Positions 1-6,579 are shown, numbered from the stretch's first letter. The stretch is 12,964 bases of DNA from Actinomycetes bacterium (GCA_023460175.1 JAEWRC010000245.1:1-12964), one strand, 5' to 3'. Program-made: numbers and translations. The notes: a model not told the origin generated them from the sequence alone.

Positions 1-155
1 GACTCGGCCAGCTCGGTCAGCAGGCCGACCCGGCGGGCCGCCACCGCGACGGTGGCGCCGCGGGCCGCGGCGCGGCGGGCCACGGCGTGGCCGATGCCCG
101 AGGACGCGCCGACGATGAGGATGCGCAGTCCGGCGGCATCACGAAGCTCGCTCAT
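1..155 (-). CDS. Short-chain dehydrogenase/reductase (SDR), N-terminal fragment
   Basis: The 51 visible codons (ATG at 155-153, reading leftwards and cut by the window edge) begin MSELRDAAGLRILIVGASSG. GASSGIG is the glycine-rich TGxxxGIG cofactor loop of classical SDR enzymes, here at about residues 17-23. It is followed by an Arg-rich stretch and AARRVGLLTELA, the usual second beta strand and helix where an Arg (rather than Asp) often favours NADP(H). These are cytosolic NAD(P)-dependent oxidoreductases of very varied substrate; nothing visible identifies the substrate. A GAAGGTGG ribosome-binding sequence lies about 7 nt upstream of the ATG, which supports the start. The gene is divergent from the DUF899 gene across a 198-bp spacer. 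The active-site YxxxK lies outside the window, so this is a family call only. Confidence 0.85.
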   Translation of the reverse strand, partial: MSELRDAAGLRILIVGASSGIGHAVARRAAARGATVAVAARRVGLLTELAE

Positions 156-244
156 GGCCGGCCACCTTCGTTCAGGCAGATCAACATCGATCCCTCACTT
201 TCCGCGAAACCGCTGACCCGAGGTTAGGGCATCCTATGTACTGA

Positions 245-267
245 GGTGCAGGGACTCCCTCGGCACC
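245..267. repeat. Nested inverted repeat in the SDR/DUF899 divergent spacer
   Basis: GGTGC (245-249) pairs with GCACC (263-267), and inside the loop AGGGA (250-254) pairs with TCCCT (256-260) around a single base. It sits about 90 bp upstream of the DUF899 start and 90 bp from the SDR start. No gene ends here (both neighbours are divergent), so it is not a terminator. A leader structure or an operator are the options; the arms are short, so chance is possible. The rest of the spacer (156-353) shows no convincing promoter hexamers to me. Confidence 0.3.
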
Positions 268-353
268 CCCCTCTTTGGAGCTCGGCGATGAGTATCGCGG
301 CCGCGGGCGGTCAACCCCTCTAGCGCTACCGAAACTCGCCGCAGGAGGCCGTT

Positions 354-1046
354 ATGACAATCGAAAACAGACCGTCGGTGGTCGATCAGCAGACCTGGGC
401 CGAAGCGCTGGGGGAGCTGCGGCGACGAGAGAAGGCCGCGACCCGCGAACTGGACGCAATCGCCGCGCAGCGCCGCCGGCTGCCGATGGTCGAGTTGCCG
501 GAGTACACGCTGGTCGGGGAGGAAGGGCCGGTCCGGCTGGCCGAGGTGTTCCAGGGCCGCTCCCAGCTCATCACCTACCACCACATGTGGACCGACGGCG
601 CGGAATGGCAGTGCGGGGGCTGCACCGGGCTCACCACGCAGTACACCCGCCTAGACTTCCTGGGCAACTACGACGCCCGGTTCGTCATCGTCACCAACGG
701 ACCCCTCGGCGAGGCGCTGGCCTACCGCGACAAGGTCGGCAACAAGATGCCGTGGTACTCCTCGGCGGGCAGCTCGTTCGGCGCCGACGTCGACGCCGCA
801 CCGAACGAGGGGTTCGCCGTCAACGTGTTCCTGCGCGACGGCGACACCGTGTACCGGACGTGGCACACCAACGGGCGCGGCACCGAACAACTCAGCTACA
901 CCTTCGCACTCGTCGATCTCCTGCCGTGGGGCCGACAGGAGGAGTGGCAGGATTCCCCCGAGGGTTGGCCGAAGTCGCCGACCTACTCCAAGTGGTTGGA
1001 TTCCCCCGACGTCGCGCGCCTCTACGGGCAGGGGGTCAGCGCATGA
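354..1046 (+). CDS. DUF899 family thioredoxin-like protein (predicted dithiol-disulfide oxidoreductase)
   Basis: This 230-aa soluble protein matches the DUF899 (COG4312) pattern. It has an N-terminal helical segment (about 1-45) rich in Arg/Glu, then a thioredoxin-like fold with YHHMWTDGAEWQCGGCTG at 75-92 and the family's PWYSSAGSSFGAD block at 133-145. The CxxC pair is Cys87-Gly-Gly-Cys90. The family is predicted to do thiol redox chemistry in the cytoplasm, but no member's physiological substrate is firmly known to me. There is no signal peptide. The ATG at 354 is chosen because AGGAGG lies at 343-348, five bases upstream. It stands alone and ends 10 bp from the end of the convergent TetR gene, so it is probably its own transcription unit. 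A longer overlapping frame from 275 is out of frame and lacks any family signature. Confidence 0.9.
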   Translation: MTIENRPSVVDQQTWAEALGELRRREKAATRELDAIAAQRRRLPMVELPEYTLVGEEGPVRLAEVFQGRSQLITYHHMWTDGAEWQCGGCTGLTTQYTRLDFLGNYDARFVIVTNGPLGEALAYRDKVGNKMPWYSSAGSSFGADVDAAPNEGFAVNVFLRDGDTVYRTWHTNGRGTEQLSYTFALVDLLPWGRQEEWQDSPEGWPKSPTYSKWLDSPDVARLYGQGVSA

Positions 1047-1056
1047 CGGGCCAGAG

Positions 1057-1686
1057 CTAGCCGCGCGTCGAGTGTTCCAGGTAGGCGACGATGGCGTTGG
1101 TGAGCCCGCGGCGGGCCTCGTCGAGGTCGAAGAAGCTGCCGAGCTGACGTTCGGACACGACGCCGCGCATGGCGCCGGGGATGAACGCCGCGACCTCGCG
1201 CACCCGGTGGGCGTCGACGTCCAGATCGGCGAATGCCCGCTCGCACGACTGCAGCCAGCTGTCGCCCCACGTCGAGAGTTCGGCGGCAGTGCGCGGATAC
1301 AGGCGTCGCAACTCGGCGGGATCGCTCGGCAGGGCCGCCCGCAGATTCTCGATGGCCTGCGATTGGGTCGATGTCAGTCCGGCGTAGAGGGTTTCGATGA
1401 TCGACGAGACCCGCTCGCGCAGCGGCAGCGCCGCGTCGGTGTGCACCGGAAACTCGCCGCGTAGTTCAGCGGTGTGGTGCAGGACCGCCGCCCAGAACCC
1501 GTCGACGTCGCCGAACTGGTACTTCACCGTGCCCCAGGTGGCGCCGATCTCCTTGGCGATCCGGCTGGCCGACACCGCGCCTGGATCGCCGGAGGCCAGG
1601 CAGCGCACCGCGGCCTCGAGCATGCTTTCCCGGGTGGCGATGCCGCGCCGGTTGCTGCGCCTTCCCTCGGTGCCTGCGGCGGTCAT
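1057..1686 (-). CDS. TetR-family transcriptional regulator
   Basis: A 209-aa protein with the standard TetR layout. It has an Arg-rich N-terminus, then a first helix (ATRESMLEAAVRCLAS, about 17-32), then the helix-turn-helix SASRIAKEIGATWGTVKYQF at 39-58, and a helical ligand-binding/dimer domain filling 70-209. Members are usually dimeric repressors released by a small molecule, and they typically regulate the divergent neighbour. Here that neighbour is the Rieske oxygenase operon, and the spacer contains a matching inverted repeat (1720-1733) plus a second degenerate copy, which supports auto- and cross-regulation. The divergent arrangement suggests the effector is a substrate or intermediate of that oxygenase; this is inference. 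No strong Shine-Dalgarno precedes the ATG at 1686, so the exact start is less certain. It does not resemble KstR or KstR2 closely enough for me to name it. It is convergent with the DUF899 gene. Confidence 0.92.
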   Translation of the reverse strand: MTAAGTEGRRSNRRGIATRESMLEAAVRCLASGDPGAVSASRIAKEIGATWGTVKYQFGDVDGFWAAVLHHTAELRGEFPVHTDAALPLRERVSSIIETLYAGLTSTQSQAIENLRAALPSDPAELRRLYPRTAAELSTWGDSWLQSCERAFADLDVDAHRVREVAAFIPGAMRGVVSERQLGSFFDLDEARRGLTNAIVAYLEHSTRG

Positions 1687-1719
1687 GGTCTGTCATCGTA
1701 GCCGCCGCCGCGCCATTTC

Positions 1720-1756
1720 ATAGTGCTCACTATTATTTTGTGATTGCGGGCACTAT
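1720..1756. promoter_or_regulatory. Candidate TetR operator pair between the divergent regulator and oxygenase genes
   Basis: Site 1 is ATAGTG-CT-CACTAT at 1720-1733, a perfect 6+6 inverted repeat with a 2-bp centre. Site 2 is ATTGCG-GG-CACTAT at 1743-1756, with one intact arm and one arm matching 4 of 6. The sites also form a direct repeat: CACTATTATTTTG (1728-1740) and CACTATCATTTGG (1751-1763) agree at 11 of 13 positions, spaced 23 bp. This is a notably AT-rich island in GC-rich DNA, between divergent TetR and target genes, as expected of a TetR operator. Binding is inferred, not shown. Confidence 0.7.
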
Positions 1757-1759
1757 CAT
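1754..1759 (+). promoter_or_regulatory. Candidate -10 element for the Rieske operon
   Basis: TATCAT fits the mycobacterial TANNNT -10 pattern and would place a transcription start near 1766, about 30 nt before the ATG at 1796. It overlaps the second TetR half-site, so repressor binding would block it. No good -35 hexamer is seen at standard spacing, which is common in mycobacteria. On the other strand TATGAA (1722-1717) could serve the TetR gene in the same way. Confidence 0.4.
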
Positions 1760-1795
1760 TTGGCGGGTCCGGCCCGCGCGGCAGAGAGGTCACCG

Positions 1796-2824
1796 ATGGC
1801 AAAACCGCCGTTGTCGATGAAACCAACGGGGTGGTTCCAGGTCGCCTGGTCCGACGAGATCGCCGTCGGCGACGTCCACGTCATGAAGTACTTCGACCAG
1901 GAGATGGTCGCCTGGCGCGCGGAATCGGGACAGCTGACGGTGATGAACGCCTACTGCGAGCATCTCGGCGCGCACCTCGGGTACGGCGGCACGGTGCTCG
2001 GCGAGGTGCTGCAGTGCCCGTTCCACGGCTGGCAGTGGAACCAGCAGGGCCGCAACGTCTGCATCCCGTACGAGGACCGACCCAACCGCGGGCGCCGCAT
2101 CACCACCTATCCGGTGGTCGAGCGCAACGAGTCGGTCTACATCTGGCACGACATCGCCGGGCGCGAGCCCTACTTCGACGCGCCGGATGTGTTCGCCGGC
2201 TTCGAGGACGGCAGCGCGGCGTCCGACTACTACCCGCAGCAGCGGCTGTTCCGGCAGAGCCTGGAGATGCATCCGCAGTACGTACTGGAAAACGGCGTCG
2301 ACTTCGCGCATTTCAAATACGTGCACAAGACGCCGATCGTGCCGGTGTTCACCCGCCACGACTTCGCGGAGCCGGTGTCCTTCGTGGACTTCACCATCAC
2401 CTTCGAGGGCGATGACGGCCAGCGGATCGAGGACATCAACAGCGGCGTCGAGGCCATCAACGGTGGGCTGGGCATCGCGGTGACCAAGAGCTGGGGGATG
2501 ATCGACAACCGGACCATTTCCGCGATCACCCCGGTCGACGAGTTCACCTCCGACGTGCGGTTCATGGTGTACATCGGTCGCCCGCAGGGTGATTCGGCCG
2601 CCCGCGATCCCGAGCGCGCCGCGGCCAAGGCCGCGGAGTTCGGCCAGGAGGTGATCCGGCAGTTCAGCCAGGACATCCACATCTGGGCTCATCAGCGGTA
2701 CTCCGACCCGCCCGCACTGGCCAACTCGGAGTATCAGGGGTTCACGGCGATCCGCAACTGGGCCAAACAGTTCTATCCCGACGGTCGCGGTGGCAGCGCC
2801 GCCGAACTGGCCGGCCGCACCTAG
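1796..2824 (+). CDS. KshA-like Rieske non-heme iron oxygenase, terminal oxygenase subunit
   Basis: A 342-aa oxygenase. The N-terminal Rieske [2Fe-2S] domain has ligands Cys54-x-His56 and Cys74-x-x-His77 (YCEHLGAH and CPFHGW). The C-terminal catalytic domain carries the mononuclear iron motif ENGVDFAHFKYVH, giving Asp169 (likely electron bridge), His172 and His177; Asp293 in SQDIHIWAHQRY is the likely third iron ligand. Length and motifs resemble 3-ketosteroid 9-alpha-hydroxylase oxygenase (KshA) and relatives, which hydroxylate cyclic substrates with O2 and electrons from a separate reductase. No such reductase is nearby, so one must be supplied from elsewhere. ATG 1796 is chosen because GAGAGG precedes it by about 7 nt; a TTG at 1760 is in frame but lies in the operator and has no ribosome-binding site. 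It is first in an operon with the next gene (13-bp gap). Substrate is unknown; true KshA identity is not claimed. Confidence 0.9.
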   Translation: MAKPPLSMKPTGWFQVAWSDEIAVGDVHVMKYFDQEMVAWRAESGQLTVMNAYCEHLGAHLGYGGTVLGEVLQCPFHGWQWNQQGRNVCIPYEDRPNRGRRITTYPVVERNESVYIWHDIAGREPYFDAPDVFAGFEDGSAASDYYPQQRLFRQSLEMHPQYVLENGVDFAHFKYVHKTPIVPVFTRHDFAEPVSFVDFTITFEGDDGQRIEDINSGVEAINGGLGIAVTKSWGMIDNRTISAITPVDEFTSDVRFMVYIGRPQGDSAARDPERAAAKAAEFGQEVIRQFSQDIHIWAHQRYSDPPALANSEYQGFTAIRNWAKQFYPDGRGGSAAELAGRT

Positions 2825-2837
2825 AAAGGCAGACAGC

Positions 2838-3920
2838 ATGTCCCACAACCCGATTCGGGTCTTCCAGGTCGCCACCGGCAACGTCGGCAGCGAGATGATC
2901 AAACGCATCCAGACCCGCCCCGACATCGAGTTGATCGGCGTGCACTGTTACACGCCGGACAAGATCGGTCGCGACGTCGGTGAACTGGTCGGCATCGGTC
3001 CCGTCGGTGTGCGCGCCACCGGATCGGTCGACGAGATCATCGCCGCCAAGCCGGATGTACTGACCTTCCACGGGGTGTTCCCCGACGAGGACCTCTACGT
3101 GCGGGTCCTCGAGGCGGGCATCAACATCGTCACGACCGCGGACTGGATCACCGGTTGGCACCGCGACACCAACCACCCGCACCCGTCGGGCAGGCCGGTC
3201 AGTGCGCTGTTGGCCGAGGCGTGCGCCAAGGGCGGCGCGACGTTCTACGGCACCGGCATGAACCCGGGCGTCAATCAGATTCTGGGCGTGGTGTGTTCGG
3301 CCGACGTCGCCGACATCGAGAACGTCACCACCATCGAGTCCGTCGACGTGTCCTGCCATCACTCCAAGGAGACCTGGATCGAGGTCGGCTACGGCCGGCC
3401 CGTGGACGACCCGGAGATCCCCGGCATGCTGGAGAAGTACACCCGGGTCTTCGCCGACAGCGTGCTGATGATGGCCGACTGCTTCGAACTCGAACTCGAC
3501 GAGGTGGTCTTCAGCGCCGAATTGGGCGCGTGCACCAAGGATGTCGACCTCGGCTGGTACCAACTGCCCAAGGGATCGCTGGGCGGCAACTACATCAAGT
3601 ACCAGGGCATGGTGAATGGCGTTCCGCGCATCGAGACGCATCTGGAGTGGCAGATGACGCCGTTCACCGACCCCCATTGGGACATCAAGGGCTGTTACAT
3701 CACCAAGATCGCCGGGGACCCGTGCGTCTACAACAAGCACATGATCTTCCCGAAACCAGGTGTCGACTTGGGCGATCCGACGGCGTTCGCCTCCATCGGC
3801 ATGACCGTCACCGGGTTGCCGGCCCTGAACTCGCTCGAGCGGGTGGTGGCCGCACCGCCGGGACTGCTCACCAGTGCGGACCTACCGCTGCGCGGGTTCG
3901 CGGGCCGGTTCAACCTCTGA
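2838..3920 (+). CDS. Dihydrodipicolinate reductase / diaminopentanoate dehydrogenase-like NAD(P)-dependent oxidoreductase
   Basis: A 360-aa protein with an N-terminal Rossmann domain: IRVFQVATGNVGSEMI (6-21) contains the ATGNVG nucleotide loop. The following segments (ELIGVHCYTPDKIGRDVGEL, then KPDVLTFHG and GINIVTTADW) resemble the dihydrodipicolinate reductase N-terminal domain. GTGMNPG leads into a long C-terminal domain of the type found in 2,4-diaminopentanoate dehydrogenases. It is much longer than true DapB (about 245-270 aa), so a lysine-pathway role is unlikely. It probably reduces or oxidises a small carbonyl or amine-containing metabolite in the cytoplasm; the substrate is unknown. 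ATG 2838 has GAAAGG 8 nt upstream. It follows the Rieske gene by 13 bp and is surely cotranscribed, implying a later step on the same substrate. It ends 4 bp from the convergent acyl-CoA dehydrogenase gene, with no room for a separate terminator. Confidence 0.85.
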   Translation: MSHNPIRVFQVATGNVGSEMIKRIQTRPDIELIGVHCYTPDKIGRDVGELVGIGPVGVRATGSVDEIIAAKPDVLTFHGVFPDEDLYVRVLEAGINIVTTADWITGWHRDTNHPHPSGRPVSALLAEACAKGGATFYGTGMNPGVNQILGVVCSADVADIENVTTIESVDVSCHHSKETWIEVGYGRPVDDPEIPGMLEKYTRVFADSVLMMADCFELELDEVVFSAELGACTKDVDLGWYQLPKGSLGGNYIKYQGMVNGVPRIETHLEWQMTPFTDPHWDIKGCYITKIAGDPCVYNKHMIFPKPGVDLGDPTAFASIGMTVTGLPALNSLERVVAAPPGLLTSADLPLRGFAGRFNL

Positions 3921-3924
3921 ACCG

Positions 3925-5022
3925 CTACTTGGACAGCTGTGCGTACCGGCTCAGGTGGTAGTCGGTGCTGCCGAACTCGTACTGCACCGCGGAGAGCCGC
4001 TTGAAGTAGTGGCCGATGGCCAGTTCCTCGGTCATGCCCATGCCGCCGTGCAACTGGACGGCGTTCTGTCCGATGAACCGGGCCGCGCGCCCGACGGTCG
4101 CCTTGGCCGCCGACACGGCGCGGGCCCTCGTCGCCGGTTCGGCGTCCAGGTTCAACACCGCCAGATAGACCGCGGCGACGGCCTGCTCGAGCTCCATGTA
4201 CATGTCGACCATGCGGTGCTGCAGTACCTGGAAGCTGCCGATCGGTTGACCGAACTGCTGGCGCTGCTTGCAGTAGTCGACGGTGTCCGCCAACACCTTT
4301 CGCATGCATCCCACCGCCTCGGAGGCCACGGCGGCCGCGCCCTCATCCAGCGCCCGCGCCAGCGACGGCTCGGCCACGCACAGCATGGCGTCGGCGGGCA
4401 CGCGCAGGCCGTCGAACACCAGGTCCGCCGCCTGGCGGTCGTCGATCGTGCGCAGGCGGTGCACGGTGACGCCGGTGGGCGGGTTCGCCGCGTCGAACTC
4501 GGTGAGGAACAGCGAGGTGGCCTCGGCGGTGTCGGCGGTGATCAGCAGGTGGGTGGCCAGCGGCGCGTCCAGCACCACCGTCTTGGTTCCCGTGATCACC
4601 CAGCCGTCGTCGTCGGACTCGGCGGTCGCGGGTCCGCCCGCGTCGAGGTGGGCCAGCGCGACGACGGCCTTGCCCTCGACGATCTGCTCCAGCACGGCGC
4701 GCGCGGGCGCGGTGTCGGCGCGGGCCAGCAGCCCACCGCCGACCACCACGGTGCTGACGTAGGGCTCGACCACCAGGGCCCGGCCCAGCGCCTCGGTGAT
4801 GACCATCATTTCCTCGGCGCCGCCGCCGATCCCGCCGACCGACTCGTCGAAGGTGGCGGCCAGGATGCCGAGTTCCTCGGCGAATGAACGCCAGATCTCG
4901 GGTTGCCAGCCGGGGCCGGTCTTGGCGGCGCTGCGGCTGGTCGCCAGGTCGTAGCGGGTGTCGAGGAACTTCGCGAGACCGTCGCGCAGCAGTTCCTGTT
5001 CCTTGCTGAGATTGAATTCCAT
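3925..5022 (-). CDS. Acyl-CoA dehydrogenase, small subunit of a likely heteromeric pair
   Basis: A 365-aa acyl-CoA dehydrogenase-fold protein (N-terminal helical, middle beta, C-terminal helical domains). It keeps the FAD-contacting RQQFGQPIGSFQVLQH segment (254-269) and QLHGGMGMTEE (323-333), both classical signatures of the C-terminal domain. The position of the usual catalytic IYEGT is replaced by FGST (350-353), and the middle-domain substrate/flavin block is poorly conserved. That pattern is known from mycobacterial steroid side-chain enzymes (ChsE-type, for example FadE26-FadE27 and FadE28-FadE29), where two different subunits share one FAD. The partner is the gene immediately upstream (10-bp gap), with which it forms an operon. 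It would introduce a double bond next to a thioester, alpha,beta to CoA, in the cytoplasm. The ATG at 5022 gives a standard MEFNLSKEQELLRDG start. The substrate is not evident; the heteromer is an inference from motif complementarity. Confidence 0.9.
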   Translation of the reverse strand: MEFNLSKEQELLRDGLAKFLDTRYDLATSRSAAKTGPGWQPEIWRSFAEELGILAATFDESVGGIGGGAEEMMVITEALGRALVVEPYVSTVVVGGGLLARADTAPARAVLEQIVEGKAVVALAHLDAGGPATAESDDDGWVITGTKTVVLDAPLATHLLITADTAEATSLFLTEFDAANPPTGVTVHRLRTIDDRQAADLVFDGLRVPADAMLCVAEPSLARALDEGAAAVASEAVGCMRKVLADTVDYCKQRQQFGQPIGSFQVLQHRMVDMYMELEQAVAAVYLAVLNLDAEPATRARAVSAAKATVGRAARFIGQNAVQLHGGMGMTEELAIGHYFKRLSAVQYEFGSTDYHLSRYAQLSK

Positions 5023-5032
5023 AACCAGTTCC

Positions 5033-6265
5033 CTAGAGCCCGAGCGCCGCTTTGGCGAGGATGTTTCGTTGGATCTCGTTGCTGCCGGCGTAGATCGAGC
5101 CCGCCCGGTCGTTGAAGTACCGCAGCGGCGCGACCGCCTGCCAGGGTGCCCCGCTGACGTAGCCGTCGGCGGGCGGCTGGTACTCGGTGACCGGCCCGCC
5201 CGGCCGGGTGGCGTGGGGCTGGTAGACCCGGCCCCGCGGGCCCGCGGTCTCGAGCGCCAATTCGGTGATGGACTGGCTCAATTCGGTGGAGATGACCTTG
5301 AGCATGGACGAGGCCGGTCCGGGGTTGCCGCCCTCGGCGACCACGGCCAGGGTCCGGAACTCCAGGATCTCGAGGACCTCGGTGCGGATCCGCACGTCGG
5401 CCAGCTTGCGTGCGAACGCCGGGTCCTCGATCAGCGGCCCACCGTCGGGGCCGGGCTGATGGGTTGCGGCGGTGGCGATCTCCTCGGCCATCACCTGTAG
5501 CGCCGGCGCGGTGGCGCCGCCACCGCGCTCGAACTCCAGCAGGTACTTGGCCACGGTCCAGCCGTCGTCGATGTCGCCGAGCACATTGGCCTTCGGCACT
5601 CGCACGCCGTCGAAGAACACCTGGCTCTGCACTTCCTCGCCGGAGGTCATCACCAGCGGGTGCACCTCGATGCCGGGGGTGTCCATCTCGAACAGCACGA
5701 AGGTGATGCCCTGCTGCTTGCGTTCCAGGCGCGAGGTGCGCACCAGCGCGAACATCCAGTTGGCCTCGGTGGCGTGCGTCGTCCAGATCTTGCTGCCGGT
5801 CAGGACCAGATCGTCACCGTCGGAGACCGCGGCCATCTGCAGGGAGGCCAGGTCGCTGCCGGATTCGGGTTCGGAATAGCCCTGACAGAAGAACACCTCG
5901 CCGGTGAGGATCCGCGGCAGGAAGAAGGCCTTCTGCTCCTCGGTGCCGAACCGGATGATGGCGTGGGCGACCATCTTGATGCCCATCGGCGACAGTGACG
6001 GCGCGCCGGCCAGCTGGGATTCGCGGCTGAAGATGTAGTGCTGGGTCAGCGTCCAGTCGCAGCCGCCGTGCTTGACCGGCCACGCCGGGGCGGCCCAGCC
6101 CCGCTCGTGCAGGATCGCCTGCCAGGCCATGCTGGCCTCGTGGTCGGCGTACACGCTGGTCATCAGGCGCCCCGCCTCGCGCAGATCCGGGGTCAGCTTG
6201 TCGTCGAGGAACGCGCGCACCTCATCGCGAAATGCGCGGTCCTGTTCTGACCACTCCAAGTCCAT
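5033..6265 (-). CDS. Acyl-CoA dehydrogenase, large (catalytic) subunit of a likely heteromeric pair
   Basis: A 410-aa acyl-CoA dehydrogenase. It has CQGYSEPESGSDLASL (127-142) and the WTTHA strand (161-165) of the FAD/substrate middle domain, and IYAGSNEIQRNILAKAALGL at 391-410. The IYEG glutamate used by medium-chain enzymes is Ala here, but Glu246 in FER (245-247) sits where isovaleryl- and long-chain enzymes carry their base, so it is the likely catalytic residue. The RxQFG flavin motif is absent from this subunit and present in its partner. The start ATG at 6265 has a GTGAGGAC-type ribosome-binding site about 7 nt upstream. It is the first gene of a two-gene minus-strand operon; a 12-bp AT-rich palindrome lies 37 bp upstream. 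Family knowledge: such alpha2-beta2 enzymes desaturate bulky ring-linked CoA esters. The actual substrate is unknown. Confidence 0.92.
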   Translation of the reverse strand: MDLEWSEQDRAFRDEVRAFLDDKLTPDLREAGRLMTSVYADHEASMAWQAILHERGWAAPAWPVKHGGCDWTLTQHYIFSRESQLAGAPSLSPMGIKMVAHAIIRFGTEEQKAFFLPRILTGEVFFCQGYSEPESGSDLASLQMAAVSDGDDLVLTGSKIWTTHATEANWMFALVRTSRLERKQQGITFVLFEMDTPGIEVHPLVMTSGEEVQSQVFFDGVRVPKANVLGDIDDGWTVAKYLLEFERGGGATAPALQVMAEEIATAATHQPGPDGGPLIEDPAFARKLADVRIRTEVLEILEFRTLAVVAEGGNPGPASSMLKVISTELSQSITELALETAGPRGRVYQPHATRPGGPVTEYQPPADGYVSGAPWQAVAPLRYFNDRAGSIYAGSNEIQRNILAKAALGL

Positions 6266-6301
6266 ACGTCGTCCTCACGCTCGGCTAACGGCACTTTCGA
6301 T

Positions 6302-6313
6302 ATTTGATCAAAT
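6302..6313. promoter_or_regulatory. AT-rich palindrome upstream of the acyl-CoA dehydrogenase operon, candidate operator
   Basis: ATTTGATCAAAT is a perfect 12-bp palindrome; further matched pairs outside it (6300/6315 and 6298/6317) extend it to an imperfect 20-bp repeat. It sits 37-48 bp upstream of the dehydrogenase ATG, where a repressor would cover a promoter, and is an AT-rich island in GC-rich DNA. It does not match the ATAGTG/CACTAT site by the TetR gene, nor the KstR pattern as I remember it, so a different regulator is implied. Confidence 0.5.
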
Positions 6314-6389
6314 CTTGCCAGACGAGGTGGGCTCAGGTCCATCCCCCGGTGTGCAGGGCTGGTCGAAAGGGGTGGGAACAGCGCACCGA

Positions 6390-6416
6390 ACCCCCGCCGG
6401 CATGCCAGGCGGGGGT
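6390..6416. terminator. Strong GC-rich hairpin, possible intrinsic terminator
   Basis: ACCCCCGCC (6390-6398) pairs perfectly with GGCGGGGGT (6408-6416), a 9-bp stem. Its 9-base loop contains the palindrome GGCATGCC (6399-6406). No T-run follows on either strand, but mycobacterial terminators often lack one. The helicase gene ends at 6677 on the minus strand, so read-through from it would meet this hairpin about 260 nt later. It could instead be part of a structured leader or RNA. Confidence 0.4.
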
Positions 6417-6456
6417 CCGCGCATCGATATGGAAGGCCTTGGGCTGCACAGGCTTT

Positions 6457-6471
6457 GTCGTCGCCGACGAC
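6457..6471. repeat. Short perfect inverted repeat
   Basis: GTCGTCG-C-CGACGAC, 7-bp arms around one base. It lies between the 6390 hairpin and the small ORF. It could form a hairpin (effectively 5-bp stem with 5-base loop) or bind a dimeric protein. GC-rich simple composition makes chance occurrence plausible. Confidence 0.3.
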
Positions 6472-6579
6472 ACCCAGGTCCCGCACAGCCAATACTCGGT
6501 TCTGGGAAAGCCCTGAGTTGTGTGGCGATAGGGCCGCCGCGTGCCTAGCCTGGAAACCTGGGCGAAAGGAGATCAGCCC

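Larger units (their letters stand above)
6266..6579. other. Intergenic region between the acyl-CoA dehydrogenase operon and the small ORF
   Basis: About 310 bp without a convincing large gene. It contains the leader and presumed promoter of the dehydrogenase operon, an AT-rich palindrome (6302-6313), a 9-bp-stem inverted repeat (6390-6416) and a second inverted repeat (6457-6471). The -10-like TAGCCT (6546-6551) and a strong ribosome-binding site (6564-6573) belong to the small ORF beginning at 6580. Open frames here (for instance a 99-codon minus-strand frame at 6193-6492 that overlaps the dehydrogenase start) have low-complexity Arg/Pro-type composition and no ribosome-binding site, so I treat them as chance. 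A structured non-coding RNA is possible but not demonstrated. Confidence 0.5.

Noticed and set aside
1720..1763. KstR or KstR2 binding site in the TetR/Rieske spacer
   Set aside because: The ATAGTG/CACTAT repeat does not resemble the KstR or KstR2 consensus as I remember them, so I did not name it a steroid-regulon site.
1760..1795. TTG start for the Rieske gene
   Set aside because: It sits in the operator/promoter region with no ribosome-binding site; ATG 1796 has one and gives the expected family length.
1790..2926. 378-codon minus-strand open frame opposite the Rieske gene
   Set aside because: It lies antisense to a gene with full Rieske motifs, shows no domain, and is rich in His/Val/Asp/Arg as expected of a high-GC antisense shadow.
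3874..4887. 337-codon plus-strand open frame opposite the small acyl-CoA dehydrogenase subunit
   Set aside because: Antisense shadow of a gene with clear family signatures; no ribosome-binding site or recognisable domain.
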